The notes: generated by a model not told the origin, from the sequence alone. DNA of 64,000 nt from Nocardioides lianchengensis (GCF_900101465.1 NZ_FMZM01000009.1:184663-248662), one strand, 5' to 3'; positions 53,675-62,908 are shown, counted from the stretch's first letter. Numbers and translations: made by a program.

Positions 53675-54796
53675 CTACGCGCTCGGCTTGCGTCGTACGC
53701 CGCCGTAGAAGCCGCGCCGGACCACCCAGGGCAGCAGGACGCGTTCGATCAGCCAGCGCGGCAGCTGGATCGCGCGGCCGTCGGCGGTCAGGAACAGCAG
53801 GCCGTCGTCCTGGACGCCGAGGACCGACCCCCAGCGCGACCGGGTCGCCCGGTACGGCGCGAGCGGCCGACCCGCCAGGTGGGCGCGGATGTTGGCGGCC
53901 AGGAGCCGGTCGGCGCGGTTGCGGGCGCTCGAGCGCTGCGGGTCGGTGGCGGCGACGTCGCCGACGGCGAAGATCTCCGGGTGCCGTTCCGACTGCAGGG
54001 TGGGGGTCACCGCGACGAAGCCTCGCTCGTCGAGCAGGTAGGCCGGGAGCCACTCGGTGTTGGGACGCACCCGGCCGATCGCCCAGACGACGGCCTCGGC
54101 AACGGTCGGCGGCTGCCCGCCCTGCCAGGCCACCGGAGCGTCGGTGATCGCCTCGCCGGCGAAGCCGTCCGGTACGACGGCGCGGTGGCCCGGGTGCAGC
54201 CCGACCCCCAGGTCGACGAGACGACGGCGGACCTCCGCCCAGGCCCGCGGGTGGTGGGCGGCCAGGGCGCGCTCGCCCGGGAAGTAGAGATCGACCCGCT
54301 GGTCCGGCCAGCGGATCCGCAGGTTGGCGGCCACGCTGAGGGCGGCCGCTCCCCCGCCGATCACCGCGACCGACCCGGCCGCCGCGACCCGCTCGTGGTG
54401 CGTCCGGACCTGCTCGTCGACCTGCTCGCTGGTCAACAGGGCGGACGTGCGCCAGAAGCCGTTGGTGACGCCGGTCGAGACGACCAGGACGTCGTACGGC
54501 TCGACGGACTCGCTGCCGTCGGCGAGCCGCACCCCGACCTCGCGCGCGTCGGGGTCGAGACCGGTCAGGGAGCCGTGCACGCGTCGTACGCCTTCGAGGC
54601 GCCGGTAGCGGGAGAAGGCGACCCGGTTGTCCGCCGCCCAGTCGTCGGGCCGCGCGAGGCGGACGCCGACCTCCTGGCCGCTCACGACCTCGGGCTTCGA
54701 GGAGATCCCGACCACGTCGACGTGCCGCGCCAGGTGGATGGCGGTCAGGACGCCGATGTCGCCCAGGCCGGCGATGACGACCCGGGGACGGCTCAC
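53675..54796 (-). CDS. FAD-dependent NAD(P)-disulfide-oxidoreductase-fold protein (Ndh2/AIF type)
   Basis: About 373 residues. The N-terminal FAD-binding GxGxxG is VVIAGLGDIGVLTAIHLA; the second Rossmann motif is SVAVIGGGAAALSVAAN, for NAD(P)H, and the FAD ribityl motif is HPEIFAVGDVA. There is no CxxxxC redox disulfide, so it resembles type II NADH dehydrogenases or ferredoxin/rubredoxin reductases. A basic amphipathic C terminus (RWLIERVLLPWVVRRGFYGG) may sit on the membrane. The GTG at 54796 overlaps the stop of the NTF2 gene, forming an operon. Confidence 0.9.
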   Translation of the reverse strand: MSRPRVVIAGLGDIGVLTAIHLARHVDVVGISSKPEVVSGQEVGVRLARPDDWAADNRVAFSRYRRLEGVRRVHGSLTGLDPDAREVGVRLADGSESVEPYDVLVVSTGVTNGFWRTSALLTSEQVDEQVRTHHERVAAAGSVAVIGGGAAALSVAANLRIRWPDQRVDLYFPGERALAAHHPRAWAEVRRRLVDLGVGLHPGHRAVVPDGFAGEAITDAPVAWQGGQPPTVAEAVVWAIGRVRPNTEWLPAYLLDERGFVAVTPTLQSERHPEIFAVGDVAATDPQRSSARNRADRLLAANIRAHLAGRPLAPYRATRSRWGSVLGVQDDGLLFLTADGRAIQLPRWLIERVLLPWVVRRGFYGGVRRKPSA

Positions 54797-55299
54797 GGGG
54801 ACGAGAGGCGCGGCGGCGTGACGTTGCGGTCGGGGCTCGGTCCGGGGGCGGACATCCCCGCTCCCGGGACCCAGGAGGTGCGGCCCAGGAGGTCGCCGAC
54901 CTCGGCCAGGTTCATCAGATCCATCTCGTAGTCGAACAGGCCGTCGCCCGCGTAGTGCAGCACCGAGAAGGCCGGCGCCTGGTAGGGCCGACCGTCCTCC
55001 CAGGCGCCGGGCAGACGGTTCCACCAGAACGTCACGACGCGGTCGCCCTCGACGAGGGTCCACTCCTCGGGGAAGGTCCAGCCCTCCAGCCCGGCCATCG
55101 ACATGTCGAAGAACCTGGTGAGGGCGTCACGACCCTCCACCCGCCCCCAGGCCGGGTCGATGAACACCACGTCCTCGGTGAACCAGGCGGCGATGGTCGA
55201 CCAGTCGGCCTCCCCGGCGACGCACCGCTCACGCTGGGCCACGTAGGCCCGGTAGGCGTCCAGCGCCTCGCGCTCGCGTTCGTTCAGCTCCGACACCAC
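54793..55299 (-). CDS. NTF2-like (SnoaL-type) protein
   Basis: About 168 residues. ALDAYRAYVAQRERCVAGEADWSTIAAWFTEDVVFIDPAWGRVEG and ALTRFFDMSMAGLEGW are standard for the nuclear-transport-factor-2-like fold used by polyketide cyclases, isomerases and many small-molecule enzymes. FWWNRLPGAWEDGRPYQAPAFSVLHYAGDGLFDYE lines the pocket. The reaction is unknown. The GTG at 55299 has GGAGGA six bases upstream; 55305 and 55296 are alternatives. The gene is divergent from a TetR regulator and shares its operator-like sequence. Confidence 0.85.
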   Translation of the reverse strand: MVSELNEREREALDAYRAYVAQRERCVAGEADWSTIAAWFTEDVVFIDPAWGRVEGRDALTRFFDMSMAGLEGWTFPEEWTLVEGDRVVTFWWNRLPGAWEDGRPYQAPAFSVLHYAGDGLFDYEMDLMNLAEVGDLLGRTSWVPGAGMSAPGPSPDRNVTPPRLSSP

Positions 55300-55349
55300 T
55301 GGCACTCCTCCGCGCGGCCGGCACCCTCGAGCGGGGCATCGGGAAGGCG

Positions 55350-55378
55350 AACCTAGGCAGCCTGACCGTGTCGATCAA
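55350..55378 (-). promoter_or_regulatory. promoter of the NTF2/oxidoreductase operon with overlapping operator
   Basis: On the minus strand TTGATC (55378-55373) and TAGGTT (55355-55350) are separated by exactly 17 bases. The word TCAGGCTGCCTAGG (55365-55352) covers the spacer end and the -10 start, and the same word stands in front of the TetR gene. A regulator bound there would block RNA polymerase. Confidence 0.65.
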
Positions 55379-55457
55379 CCGACCGTCCCGGTCAGAGGCC
55401 GGACACTCGTGGCCCCGCACCGACAGCCACCGGAGCCCCTCAGCAGCAAAAACCTCA

Positions 55458-55473
55458 TCAGGCTGCCTAGGAT
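55458..55473 (+). promoter_or_regulatory. TetR-gene promoter (-10 TAGGAT) with overlapping operator
   Basis: TCAGGCTGCCTAGG at 55458-55471 is the exact complement of 55352-55365. TAGGAT ends seven bases before the ATG at 55481, the leaderless spacing. AGGC-T-GCCT in the centre is a nine-base palindrome suited to a dimeric repressor. Confidence 0.6.
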
Positions 55474-55480
55474 TCGGCCC

Positions 55481-56071
55481 ATGTCCGATTCGCCCGAGGG
55501 CCAGCGCAAGCGCCCGGGGGGCCGCAGCGAGCGAGTACGCCGCGCGGTCATGGACGCCACGGTGCGGAGCCTGCTGGCCGGCGGGACCGAGGGCCTGTCG
55601 ATCCCGCAGGTCGCGGTGGAGGCCGGGGTCGCCGAGTCGACGATCTACCGGCGGTGGGGGGACCCGATCCACCTGGCCGCCGAGGCGATGACCGAGCTGG
55701 TCGCGAACTCCGTCCCGGTGCAACCGACCGGCGACCTCCGCGACGACCTCGTCAACCTGCTGGAGCAGATCACCGCGATCTTCTTGGTCCCGGGCATGAC
55801 CGGGATCCTCGGATCCATCATCGTCCTCGCCGAGGACGAGCGCATCGCGCGAGCGCGCGACGCGTTCTGGGCGACCCGGTTCGAGATCTCGGCCGCCATC
55901 ATCCAGCGTGCCGTCGAGGACGGAGCCCTGCCGGCGGACACCGTCGTCATGGAGCTCGTCGAGCTGCTCGTCGGACCCGTCTACTTCCGCATCGGCGCCG
56001 GTCTGCCACTGGACGGCTTCTCCCCCGCCCCACACACCGACCGCGTGCTTCTGGCCTTCGCCGCCGGGTGA
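55481..56071 (+). CDS. TetR-family transcriptional regulator
   Basis: About 196 residues. The N-terminal helix-turn-helix is SERVRRAVMDATVRSLLAGGTEGLSIPQVAVEAGVAESTIYRRWGD in outline, with the typical STIYRRW recognition helix. The C-terminal helical domain (LVNLLEQITAIFLVPGMTGILGSIIVLAEDE and GPVYFRIGAGLPLDG) would bind a ligand. It probably represses itself and the divergent NTF2/oxidoreductase operon through the two identical sites at 55352 and 55458; that is inference from the repeated sequence. The transcript is probably leaderless. Confidence 0.93.
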   Translation: MSDSPEGQRKRPGGRSERVRRAVMDATVRSLLAGGTEGLSIPQVAVEAGVAESTIYRRWGDPIHLAAEAMTELVANSVPVQPTGDLRDDLVNLLEQITAIFLVPGMTGILGSIIVLAEDERIARARDAFWATRFEISAAIIQRAVEDGALPADTVVMELVELLVGPVYFRIGAGLPLDGFSPAPHTDRVLLAFAAG

Positions 56072-56090
56072 CCCGCGCGACGTCTCGGGC

Positions 56091-56786
56091 CTACGCCCTC
56101 TCGGTCGGTCCGCCCGCATCGCCCGGCACGTCGCCGGGAGCCGGTACGGCGCGGATGGCGGCCTCCAGCAGACGGTGCTCCAGCGACCGAGGGTCTGCCC
56201 CGGGTCGCCGGGCGCCGACACCCCGGAGGTCCACGAACACCAGCACGGGCACGGACAGGCCCGGGACCGCTGCGGCCTCCGACTCGATCCGGGCCTTCAG
56301 CGCGTCGCCGTACGCCGCCCACTCGCGATGACGCCGCTCATCCGGCCCGGCACCGGAGCCGTTCCCGGAGCGGGCGAGGATCTGCCCGACGTCGACGGTG
56401 ATCGCCACCGGCTCCGTGCGGTGCTCCCACAGGCCCCGCTCCTCCTCGCCCCCGCGCGGGGCCGGCTCCTCGCCCGCGTGGTCCTCCGCACCGGCCGGGC
56501 CGATGGTCCCGCGCAGCAGGCGGCGGATGGCCCGGGCCTCCCAGGAGTCGCGACTGCCCGCCAGCACCGCCTCGACGCCGCCGACGTTGGCGGCCGCACC
56601 GGCCAGCGCGACCGCGACGAGCTCGGCCCAGTCCGTCCACTCGGCCTCGTCGTCCGCGCCGGTCCGCGGACGTTGGAGCCGGGCCGCGTCCGTCAGGGCG
56701 GTGATGACCGCCTCGAGCCGGGCGACGACCTCCTCGCGGTAGGCCCTGAGCCCGTCATCGGCCGGCGTCCGTGGCGCGACATCCAT
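56091..56786 (-). CDS. conserved-looking protein of unknown function
   Basis: About 231 residues, no signal peptide or membrane segment. [24 protein letters not shown] forms an N-terminal helix; [43 protein letters not shown] follows, then an acidic Glu-rich linker and [13 protein letters not shown] plus [33 protein letters not shown], which looks like an alternating strand-helix domain. The ATG at 56786 has GGGGGAGGG about eight bases upstream. Family not recognised. It is convergent with the TetR gene and divergent from the GAF-domain chemoreceptor-like gene, so it could be linked to either. Confidence 0.75.
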   Translation of the reverse strand: MDVAPRTPADDGLRAYREEVVARLEAVITALTDAARLQRPRTGADDEAEWTDWAELVAVALAGAAANVGGVEAVLAGSRDSWEARAIRRLLRGTIGPAGAEDHAGEEPAPRGGEEERGLWEHRTEPVAITVDVGQILARSGNGSGAGPDERRHREWAAYGDALKARIESEAAAVPGLSVPVLVFVDLRGVGARRPGADPRSLEHRLLEAAIRAVPAPGDVPGDAGGPTERA

Positions 56787-56976
56787 GGCGCGATCCCTCC
56801 CCCTCGTGGATCCAACCCTCACCTTATTGCAGGTTCGCCTTGCGTTAAGGGGTGGGTTCTCCTCAGGGCGACCCACATGGGGCCGATCGGCCCATCAGCG
56901 CAGCGGCGTGCCGATCATCGGCGGGCCTACTCACCGCGCCGGCCCACCCACGTTGCTCGAACAGAGGGGAAACGTC

Positions 56977-58533
56977 ATGTCCTGGAAGTCCTGGTCCGCA
57001 CGAGCGAGGACCGAGGAGGCTCCGCGCTACGAGCAGGCCCGAGCCGACGCCCAAGCGGTCGCCGCCGTGGTGGCCGCCGTCAGCGACGCCACGACCCTCG
57101 ACGAGGCGGTCACCTGCGCGCTGGAGACCGTGCGGGACCGCTACGGCTGGGTCTACGGCTCCTACTGGAAGGTCGACCCGGGGGTCGGCGCACTCGTCTT
57201 CGTCCGCGAGTCCGGAGAGGCGGGCGAGGAGTTCCACCGCGTGACCCGTACGGCGTCCTTCGCCGAGGGCGTCGGGCTCTCGGGCCGGGCCTGGCGGACC
57301 CGGGACCTCGTGTTCGTGCCCGACCTGGGCGAGCTCACCGACTGCGTGCGGGCGCCCGCCGCCCAGCGCGCCGGCGTCCGCAGCGGCGTGTGCTTCCCCA
57401 TCGTCGAGAACGGCGAGGTCACCGGCACCATGGACTTCTTCTCCACCGAGTCCGTCGACCTGTCGCAGGAGCGGCTCGCGTCGCTGCGGGCCATCGGTGT
57501 CCTCATCTCGCAGACCGTCAGGAGACTGGCGTCGGCCGCGGTCCAGGAACGGGCCGCACAGGACATCGCCGCGGTCACCCGGGTGCTGCAGGAGGTCACG
57601 GCGGCCCAGACCCCCGAGGCGGCCCTCTCGGCAGCACTCGACTCGATCCGGACCGGCTTCGACTGGACCTACGGCTCCGTGTGGAGGATCGACGAGGGCG
57701 AGCGGTGCCTGCGGTTCAGCCAGGAGTCCGGCGACGCGGGCGAGGAGTTCCGCCGGGTGACCCGGTCCGCGTCGTTCGCCGAGGGCGTCGGCCTGTCCGG
57801 TCGTGCGTGGAAGGCGCGCGAGCTGATCTTCGTGGAGGACCTCGCCGACGTCACCGACTGCGTCCGGGCACCCGCTGCCCGACGAGCGGGGGTGAAGTCC
57901 GGGGTCTGCCTGCCCATCATGATCGGCGGCGTCGTCGTCGGCACCCTGGACTTCTTCGCGAACCGGACCCTCACCCTCTCCGCCGGACGCCGCAGCGCCC
58001 TGCAGAACACCGCGCTGCTGATCGGTCAGGCACTCGAGCGGTTCGAGAACGCAGCCCGTCTCGACACGGCCGGCCGGGAGCTCGTCGTGTCGATCGAGGA
58101 GGTCGAGCGGAACGTCCTGGCCGCCACCACCGTCGCCCAGGACGGGAGTCGCCTCGCGGACGACGCCAACCGCGACGTCGCCGCCCTCGGGGCGGCCAGC
58201 ACCCGGATCGGGGAGGTCGTCAAGGTCATCGAGGGCATCGCCGCCCAGACCAACCTGCTGGCGCTGAACGCGACCATCGAGGCGGCCCGGGCCGGAGAGG
58301 CGGGCCGTGGCTTCGCCGTCGTCGCCGGCGAGGTCAAGGAGCTCGCGAGCGAGACCGCGACGGCCACCACCACGGTCTCCGAGACCATCTCCACCATCCA
58401 GGACCAGGTGGGTCGGGTGATCGCGTCGCTCGGCGAGATCGGTCACGTCGTCGAGCAGATCAACCAGACCCAGGAGGTCATCGGCGGCGTCCTGACCGAG
58501 CAGGTCGCGGTCACCCGCGCCATCCTCGGCTAG
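56977..58533 (+). CDS. soluble methyl-accepting-type signal protein with two GAF domains
   Basis: About 518 residues without membrane helices or HAMP. Two homologous GAF domains (about 25-190 and 195-350) each contain [34 protein letters not shown] stretches, and [22 protein letters not shown] with a conserved Cys pair. The C-terminal part is a chemoreceptor signalling coiled coil with the hairpin tip [20 protein letters not shown]. Receptors of this kind pass signals to CheA/CheW arrays, but no che genes lie in the window. The repeated cysteines suggest redox, heme or metal sensing, which is inference. GAGGGGAA precedes the ATG. Confidence 0.88.
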   Translation: MSWKSWSARARTEEAPRYEQARADAQAVAAVVAAVSDATTLDEAVTCALETVRDRYGWVYGSYWKVDPGVGALVFVRESGEAGEEFHRVTRTASFAEGVGLSGRAWRTRDLVFVPDLGELTDCVRAPAAQRAGVRSGVCFPIVENGEVTGTMDFFSTESVDLSQERLASLRAIGVLISQTVRRLASAAVQERAAQDIAAVTRVLQEVTAAQTPEAALSAALDSIRTGFDWTYGSVWRIDEGERCLRFSQESGDAGEEFRRVTRSASFAEGVGLSGRAWKARELIFVEDLADVTDCVRAPAARRAGVKSGVCLPIMIGGVVVGTLDFFANRTLTLSAGRRSALQNTALLIGQALERFENAARLDTAGRELVVSIEEVERNVLAATTVAQDGSRLADDANRDVAALGAASTRIGEVVKVIEGIAAQTNLLALNATIEAARAGEAGRGFAVVAGEVKELASETATATTTVSETISTIQDQVGRVIASLGEIGHVVEQINQTQEVIGGVLTEQVAVTRAILG

Positions 58534-58609
58534 GGGCGTCGCCACCGCCGGAACCGTCCCCGCCGAGGGTCCTCCCCCTCGCGTCGGACGGCCCGGCGCG
58601 GGTCGACGC

Positions 58610-60088
58610 CTAGGGCCGCCCGCAGGTCGTGAAGCGCACGCGGGTGCTCCAGGCGCGCCGGGCCTGGCCGCGGGCGACGCGGACGTCGACCTTCAGCACG
58701 TACTTCCGACCCGGCCGGAGAGCGGCCCCGTTGATCGCGCGGCCCACCTTGACGCGACCGAGACGCAGAGAGGTTCGCTTCACCCGCCACCCACGGGCCG
58801 CTCGGACCTTCACTCCGGCAGGAGCGCTGACCGCCGGCAGGCAGGACACGGGGACCGTGAGGCGGACCCTCCCGAACGGCGCCCTCGAGGTGACGGTCCG
58901 GGTCAGGGCGGGCAGCCGGATCGGCCGGGCGACGAGCGAGCTGCGGTCGGTGGCGACCCAGACCACCCATCCGCGCCCGCTCGGGGCGGTCGCGATGCGC
59001 GCGTCGACGTCGGTCGCGGTCAGTCCGACCGGGAACTCCTTCAGGGCGCCCACGCCGGCCGTCTGGTGATTGCCGACCGCGAGCCGATCGCAGCCGATCG
59101 CGACCGAGGCGAACCGACCACTGGCGTCCGTGTGCAGGTCCCTGCCGCCGGTCGCGCAGGACTGGCCCGGAAGGCCGGCCACCGGACGTCGGAAGGTGTG
59201 CCGCGACGGGTCCCAGCTGGCGACGACCGAGCGATCCCCACCCTTCTTCCGATCCCGTGCGGTGGCCAGGAGGCGGATGCCACGTCGGGTGGCGGCCAAC
59301 CGCGCGGTGCCGTGATCGGTCTCGGTCCCCGCCACCGCCCGGAACGCGCCCCAGGAGCCCGAGCCCGACGGCTTCCAGGCGACGCGGACCGGATCGGCAT
59401 CGGCGGCGTACTCGCCGATCAGCATCACGGTCGAGCGGCCGTCGTCGGCCATCTCGACGTTGCCGACCGGGTACGGCGCCCGCACCGTGGAGGGTGCCGC
59501 GGCCAAGGTGTCGTAGTGGTAGAGCGTGCGCGCGTCGTCGTCGGGGCCGGAGACGAGCACCGCCCCGATCCCCCGCGGCCCGGCGGTCACCGCCAGCAGG
59601 CTGGTCTCGCTGCGGACCTGGGCGACGTCCACCGCCGGACGCAGGACCCCACCGACCACCTGGGCGGTCGCGATCCGGTCCTGCATCGGGTCCCCCGTCG
59701 CGTCCGGGCCGTTGCGGTGGTGCCAGACCAGGGTGGCCCGGTCACCCGACGCGACCACGAAGAGCTGCTCGGCGCTCAGCCGCTCCAGGGCATCGATCGT
59801 CTGCACCCCTCCGGCACACCGGGTCGTGCCGACCGGCAGCACGCACAGGTGCACCTCGGCCCCCGGCTCGCCGCCCGAGCGCGAGCTCAACCAGCCGACG
59901 TACGTTGTCCCGCGGGCGTCGGTGGCCGCGTCGAAGCGGAAATAGGAGGCATCTCGGTCGAGGACCAGCGACGGCCCGGCCGGTCCGGGTCGAGGGCCGG
60001 GCGACCGGCCGGGGGCCGCCCCGGCGGACAGCACCGAGGTGGTGAGGAGCAGGACCGTCAGGGCGCCGAGAACGCGCAGTGATCTCAC
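58610..60088 (-). CDS. secreted protein with predicted beta-propeller and C-terminal beta domain
   Basis: About 492 residues. The signal peptide (about 1-25: LRVLGALTVLLLTTSVLSAG) is followed by a segment rich in repeated strands with YVGWLSSR, ATLVWHHRNG, VGNVEMADDG and GWVVWVATD-type blades, similar to sialidase/exo-beta propellers but without their Asp boxes. The last 100 residues hold VRLTVPVSCLPAVSAPAGVKVRAARGWRVKRTS, an Ig-like basic domain seen in other secreted proteins of this window. Four cysteines suggest disulfides. The start is GTG 60088; no ribosome-binding site is clear. Function unknown. Confidence 0.78.
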   Translation of the reverse strand: MRSLRVLGALTVLLLTTSVLSAGAAPGRSPGPRPGPAGPSLVLDRDASYFRFDAATDARGTTYVGWLSSRSGGEPGAEVHLCVLPVGTTRCAGGVQTIDALERLSAEQLFVVASGDRATLVWHHRNGPDATGDPMQDRIATAQVVGGVLRPAVDVAQVRSETSLLAVTAGPRGIGAVLVSGPDDDARTLYHYDTLAAAPSTVRAPYPVGNVEMADDGRSTVMLIGEYAADADPVRVAWKPSGSGSWGAFRAVAGTETDHGTARLAATRRGIRLLATARDRKKGGDRSVVASWDPSRHTFRRPVAGLPGQSCATGGRDLHTDASGRFASVAIGCDRLAVGNHQTAGVGALKEFPVGLTATDVDARIATAPSGRGWVVWVATDRSSLVARPIRLPALTRTVTSRAPFGRVRLTVPVSCLPAVSAPAGVKVRAARGWRVKRTSLRLGRVKVGRAINGAALRPGRKYVLKVDVRVARGQARRAWSTRVRFTTCGRP

Positions 60089-60172
60089 TCGCCCAATTCA
60101 ACCATCCCTCGACTCCGCCACCGTGCCGCGACGTACTCGGTGCAGCGCGGGCGGCCGGAGCCGACCACCTCC

Positions 60173-61162
60173 TCAGGAGGCCCTCGCGCACCGATCGGCC
60201 AGGAGTCCGAACGCCACCCGGAGCTCGTCCGGACCGATGACCTCCAGGTCGGCGTCGAACCTCAGCAGCGAGGCCGCCAGCGCGGGGAACGACCACGCCC
60301 CCAGCGTCAGCCGGGTGCGCTGCTCGTCGACCGCTTCCGCCACCCCGTCGCCGACGTACGGGAGCACCTCGGCGAGCGGGAGGGCGAGGACGACGGTGCC
60401 CTCGCACGGCCAGGTCGGGGAGACATCGGTGCCCTCGCGGCCGCGGAACCGGCTCACCAGGTACGACGAGACGTCGGCGCCGCCGGGGAGGTCGCGGGGT
60501 GCGAAGCGGGGACCGGTGGGGGTGCGCGGGGCCATCCGGTCGGCGCGGTAGGTGCGCCAGTCGGCGCGGTCGAGGTCCCAGGCGACGACGTACCAGCGGC
60601 CGCGCCAGGTGACGAGGTGGTGGGGCTCGACGCGGCGAGGTGGGCGGTCGGTCGGGTCGGAGGCGTAGTCGAAGCGGAGGACCTCGCGGGCGTGGACCGC
60701 GGCGCCGATCGCGACGAGGACCCCGCTGCCGACGTCGGAGGGAGGGGCAGGTGGGCGGACGACGATCAGCGGGAGCGCCTCCAGGCGGTGGCGGAGGCGG
60801 GACGGCAGGACCCGGCGCAGGGTGGTCAGGGCACGGAGGGCGGCGTCGGCCACCCCGTCGCCGAGGCCGGCACCGCCGGCGGCGGTGAGCTCCAAGGACA
60901 CCGCGAGGGCGACAGCCTGCTCGTCGTCGAAGAGCAGCGGCGGGAGGTCGGAGCCGGCGTCGAGGCGGTAGCCGCCGTACGGGCCCCTGGCCGTCTCGAT
61001 CCGGTAGCCGAGCTCGCGCAGCCGGTCGACGTCGCGGCGCACGGTCCGGACGCTGACGTCGAGGCGGTCGGCGAGCAGGTCCCCGGACCAGTCGCGGCGG
61101 GTCTGCAGGAGGGAGAGCAGCGCGAGCAGCCGGGACGAGGTGGTGGGCACGACATCCAGCAT
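60173..61162 (-). CDS. WYL-domain (YafY-type) transcriptional regulator
   Basis: About 329 residues. The N-terminal HTH_11 domain reads SSRLLALLSLLQTRRDWSGDLLADRLDVSVRTVRRDVDRLRELGYRIE in outline. It is followed by PYGGYRL and then the WYL domain with HHLVTWRGRWYVVAWDLDRADWRTYRADRM. WYL domains are thought to bind small ligands or nucleic acid and often regulate a neighbouring gene. The ATG at 61162 lies eight bases from a perfect palindrome at 61170-61194, so autoregulation and control of the divergent DUF1761 gene are likely. Confidence 0.92.
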   Translation of the reverse strand: MLDVVPTTSSRLLALLSLLQTRRDWSGDLLADRLDVSVRTVRRDVDRLRELGYRIETARGPYGGYRLDAGSDLPPLLFDDEQAVALAVSLELTAAGGAGLGDGVADAALRALTTLRRVLPSRLRHRLEALPLIVVRPPAPPSDVGSGVLVAIGAAVHAREVLRFDYASDPTDRPPRRVEPHHLVTWRGRWYVVAWDLDRADWRTYRADRMAPRTPTGPRFAPRDLPGGADVSSYLVSRFRGREGTDVSPTWPCEGTVVLALPLAEVLPYVGDGVAEAVDEQRTRLTLGAWSFPALAASLLRFDADLEVIGPDELRVAFGLLADRCARAS

Positions 61163-61169
61163 GCCCGAC

Positions 61170-61194
61170 GTACAGGACACAACCTGTCCTGTAC
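61170..61194. promoter_or_regulatory. perfect 10-bp-arm palindromic operator
   Basis: GTACAGGACA and TGTCCTGTAC flank CAACC. The dyad lies between the divergent WYL regulator and DUF1761 genes, eight bases from the regulator start. This is the position and symmetry expected for the regulator's own binding site. Confidence 0.7.
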
Positions 61195-61251
61195 CTCCGC
61201 GAGAGTTTCCGACGAGGCGGTCAGAGCGGCCGCCGCCGAAGGAGCACTCCC

Positions 61252-61668
61252 TTGTTCAACGTCCTGGGCGACCTCAACTGGCTCGCCGTCGTCATCGTCG
61301 CGGTCGCCTCGATCGTGCTGGCCGGCCTCTGGTTCGCCGTCGTCATCGTCAAGCCGTACGCCGTGGCGCTGGGCCGGGTCGGTCAGCCCGCGCCGGAGCC
61401 GAGCGTCGTCTCCGCCGTGGGTCCGCTGGTCTGCGTGGTCGTCACCACCCTCACCACCGCGGTCCTCGTGGAGGCGCTGGACATCACCGCGACCGGCGAC
61501 GCCGTCACGTTCGGGCTTCTCGTCGGCGTCGGCTACCTGGCGGCGATGACCTTCCAGATCGCGATCAACCCGAACTTCCCGCGCCCGCTCCTCTACGGCG
61601 TGATCAACGCGCCGTACTTCGTCATCACCAGCGTGCTCGGGTCGGTCGTGATGACCGCGATGCGCTGA
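61252..61668 (+). CDS. DUF1761-type membrane protein
   Basis: About 138 residues with four predicted helices: about 8-30, 53-75, 82-103 and 112-136. LNWLAVVIVAVASIVLAGLWFAVV is the standard DUF1761 N terminus, with the Asn-Trp pair before the first helix. The TTG at 61252 is accepted because AAGGAG stands seven bases upstream and it begins exactly at the family start. Function unknown. It is divergent from the WYL regulator and probably its target. Confidence 0.85.
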   Translation: MFNVLGDLNWLAVVIVAVASIVLAGLWFAVVIVKPYAVALGRVGQPAPEPSVVSAVGPLVCVVVTTLTTAVLVEALDITATGDAVTFGLLVGVGYLAAMTFQIAINPNFPRPLLYGVINAPYFVITSVLGSVVMTAMR

Positions 61669-61672
61669 ACGG

Positions 61673-62866
61673 TCATCGCCGCCGCTCGAACGCGCCCAGG
61701 TCGACCCGGCCGGCGACCGGGCGCCGGACCAGGCGGGTGGGGTGGCGGTACTCCCAGCGCGCCCGCCACCGCCGGGGTACGGCGGTCCCGCGGCCGAGGG
61801 CCGGCGACCCGGCCCGCAGCCGGAAGTCGTCCGCCCGGGGATTCACGAAGCCCCTCAGCCCCACTCGGCGGTTGGCCCGCGCAGACGCCCGGGCTCCGGT
61901 GACGAGCTCGCCCGGGCCGACCAGCAGGTTGTTGCGCAGCCGCGCCCGACTGCCCGGGGCGAGGGCGACGTACGTGCCGGAGGAGCGTCGGTTGACGAAG
62001 GTGTTGTTGACGACCCAGAGGAGCCGGCTGCCGGTGAGGCCCTCGGCGCCGTACGAGACCAGGGCCGGGTTCTCCGACCGTGGGCCCTGGATGACCACGT
62101 TCCCCGCGACCAGCGACCGGCCGCCGTTCGGCAGGTCGATCGAGTAGCTGGCGGTGGCGCGGGCGTCGGTGATCCGGTTGCCGACGATGGTGGTGCGCGC
62201 GGCCCGGGACTTCAGCTCGTGACCGACCGAGGCCCCGCGCAGGTAGCTGCCGGACACGGTCAGGGAGCGGACCGCGCCGACGTACAGGTGGTGGGTGTAG
62301 CCGTCGCCGGCACCGTTGCGGAAGAACCGCGAGCGGCGTACGACGACGTCGCTGCGCGGGTCGGCGCCGGTGAGGAGACCGTTCTGGTTGTCGTGGAACC
62401 AGCTGCGGGTGAGGGTCAGCCCGGTGCCCTCCTGGCGGATGCCGGCGCCGTTGCCGTCGGGGACCCTCGCCCCGCTGAACTCGAGGCGGTCGACCCGTGT
62501 GCGGTCGCCGGCGACGACCCAGATCGCCTTGCCCTGGGCGCTCCGCCCGCCGGCCCGCAGGTGGGCCCGTCCCCCGACGCCGCGCAGGGTGAGGTCGTCC
62601 TGGGTCCAGGTCGCCACGTCGCCGGTGTAGGTGCCGGCGTCGATGAGCACCGTGTCCCCGTCCCGGGCGACGGCCGCGGCCGCGCTGGGGGTGGCCAGCC
62701 GGCGGCCCGGACCGACCCGCCACGTGCGGGGAGCCTCGGCCGACCGGTCAGCCGTCACGCCCGGGTCCGAAGGCGCCGCTGACGCCCCCGCCGGCGGCGC
62801 CATCAGCGCCCCGAGGAACAGGAGCATCGAGCCCCAGGTCACCACACCCGCCCTCGCCGTACGCAC
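61673..62866 (-). CDS. secreted right-handed parallel beta-helix protein
   Basis: About 397 residues. A signal peptide (about 8-32, ending PAGASAAP) is followed by DGDTVLIDAGTYTGDVATWTQDDLTLRGVGG, typical of pectate-lyase-like folds. Short beta-helix rungs follow: GLTLTRSWFHDNQNGLL, VVVRRSRFFRNG, TTIVGNRITDA, RSLVAGNVVIQG, LLWVVNNTFVNR and ARLRNNLLVG. HHLYVG lies at a likely substrate site. The C terminus (DFRLRAGSPALGRG...RVDLGAFE) matches secreted polysaccharide-binding or -cleaving proteins. The substrate is unknown. GTGs at 62884 and 62866 compete; the second gives the shorter signal peptide. Confidence 0.85.
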   Translation of the reverse strand: MRTARAGVVTWGSMLLFLGALMAPPAGASAAPSDPGVTADRSAEAPRTWRVGPGRRLATPSAAAAVARDGDTVLIDAGTYTGDVATWTQDDLTLRGVGGRAHLRAGGRSAQGKAIWVVAGDRTRVDRLEFSGARVPDGNGAGIRQEGTGLTLTRSWFHDNQNGLLTGADPRSDVVVRRSRFFRNGAGDGYTHHLYVGAVRSLTVSGSYLRGASVGHELKSRAARTTIVGNRITDARATASYSIDLPNGGRSLVAGNVVIQGPRSENPALVSYGAEGLTGSRLLWVVNNTFVNRRSSGTYVALAPGSRARLRNNLLVGPGELVTGARASARANRRVGLRGFVNPRADDFRLRAGSPALGRGTAVPRRWRARWEYRHPTRLVRRPVAGRVDLGAFERRR

Positions 62867-62908
62867 CCGCCCAGTGTGCGGCACCCCTCAGAGATCAGGG
62901 CCCGGAGG

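Noticed and set aside
56880..56893. 14-base palindrome GGGCCGATCGGCCC upstream of the double-GAF gene
   Set aside because: Short GC-rich palindromes are expected at this composition; no second copy or partner regulator supports a function.
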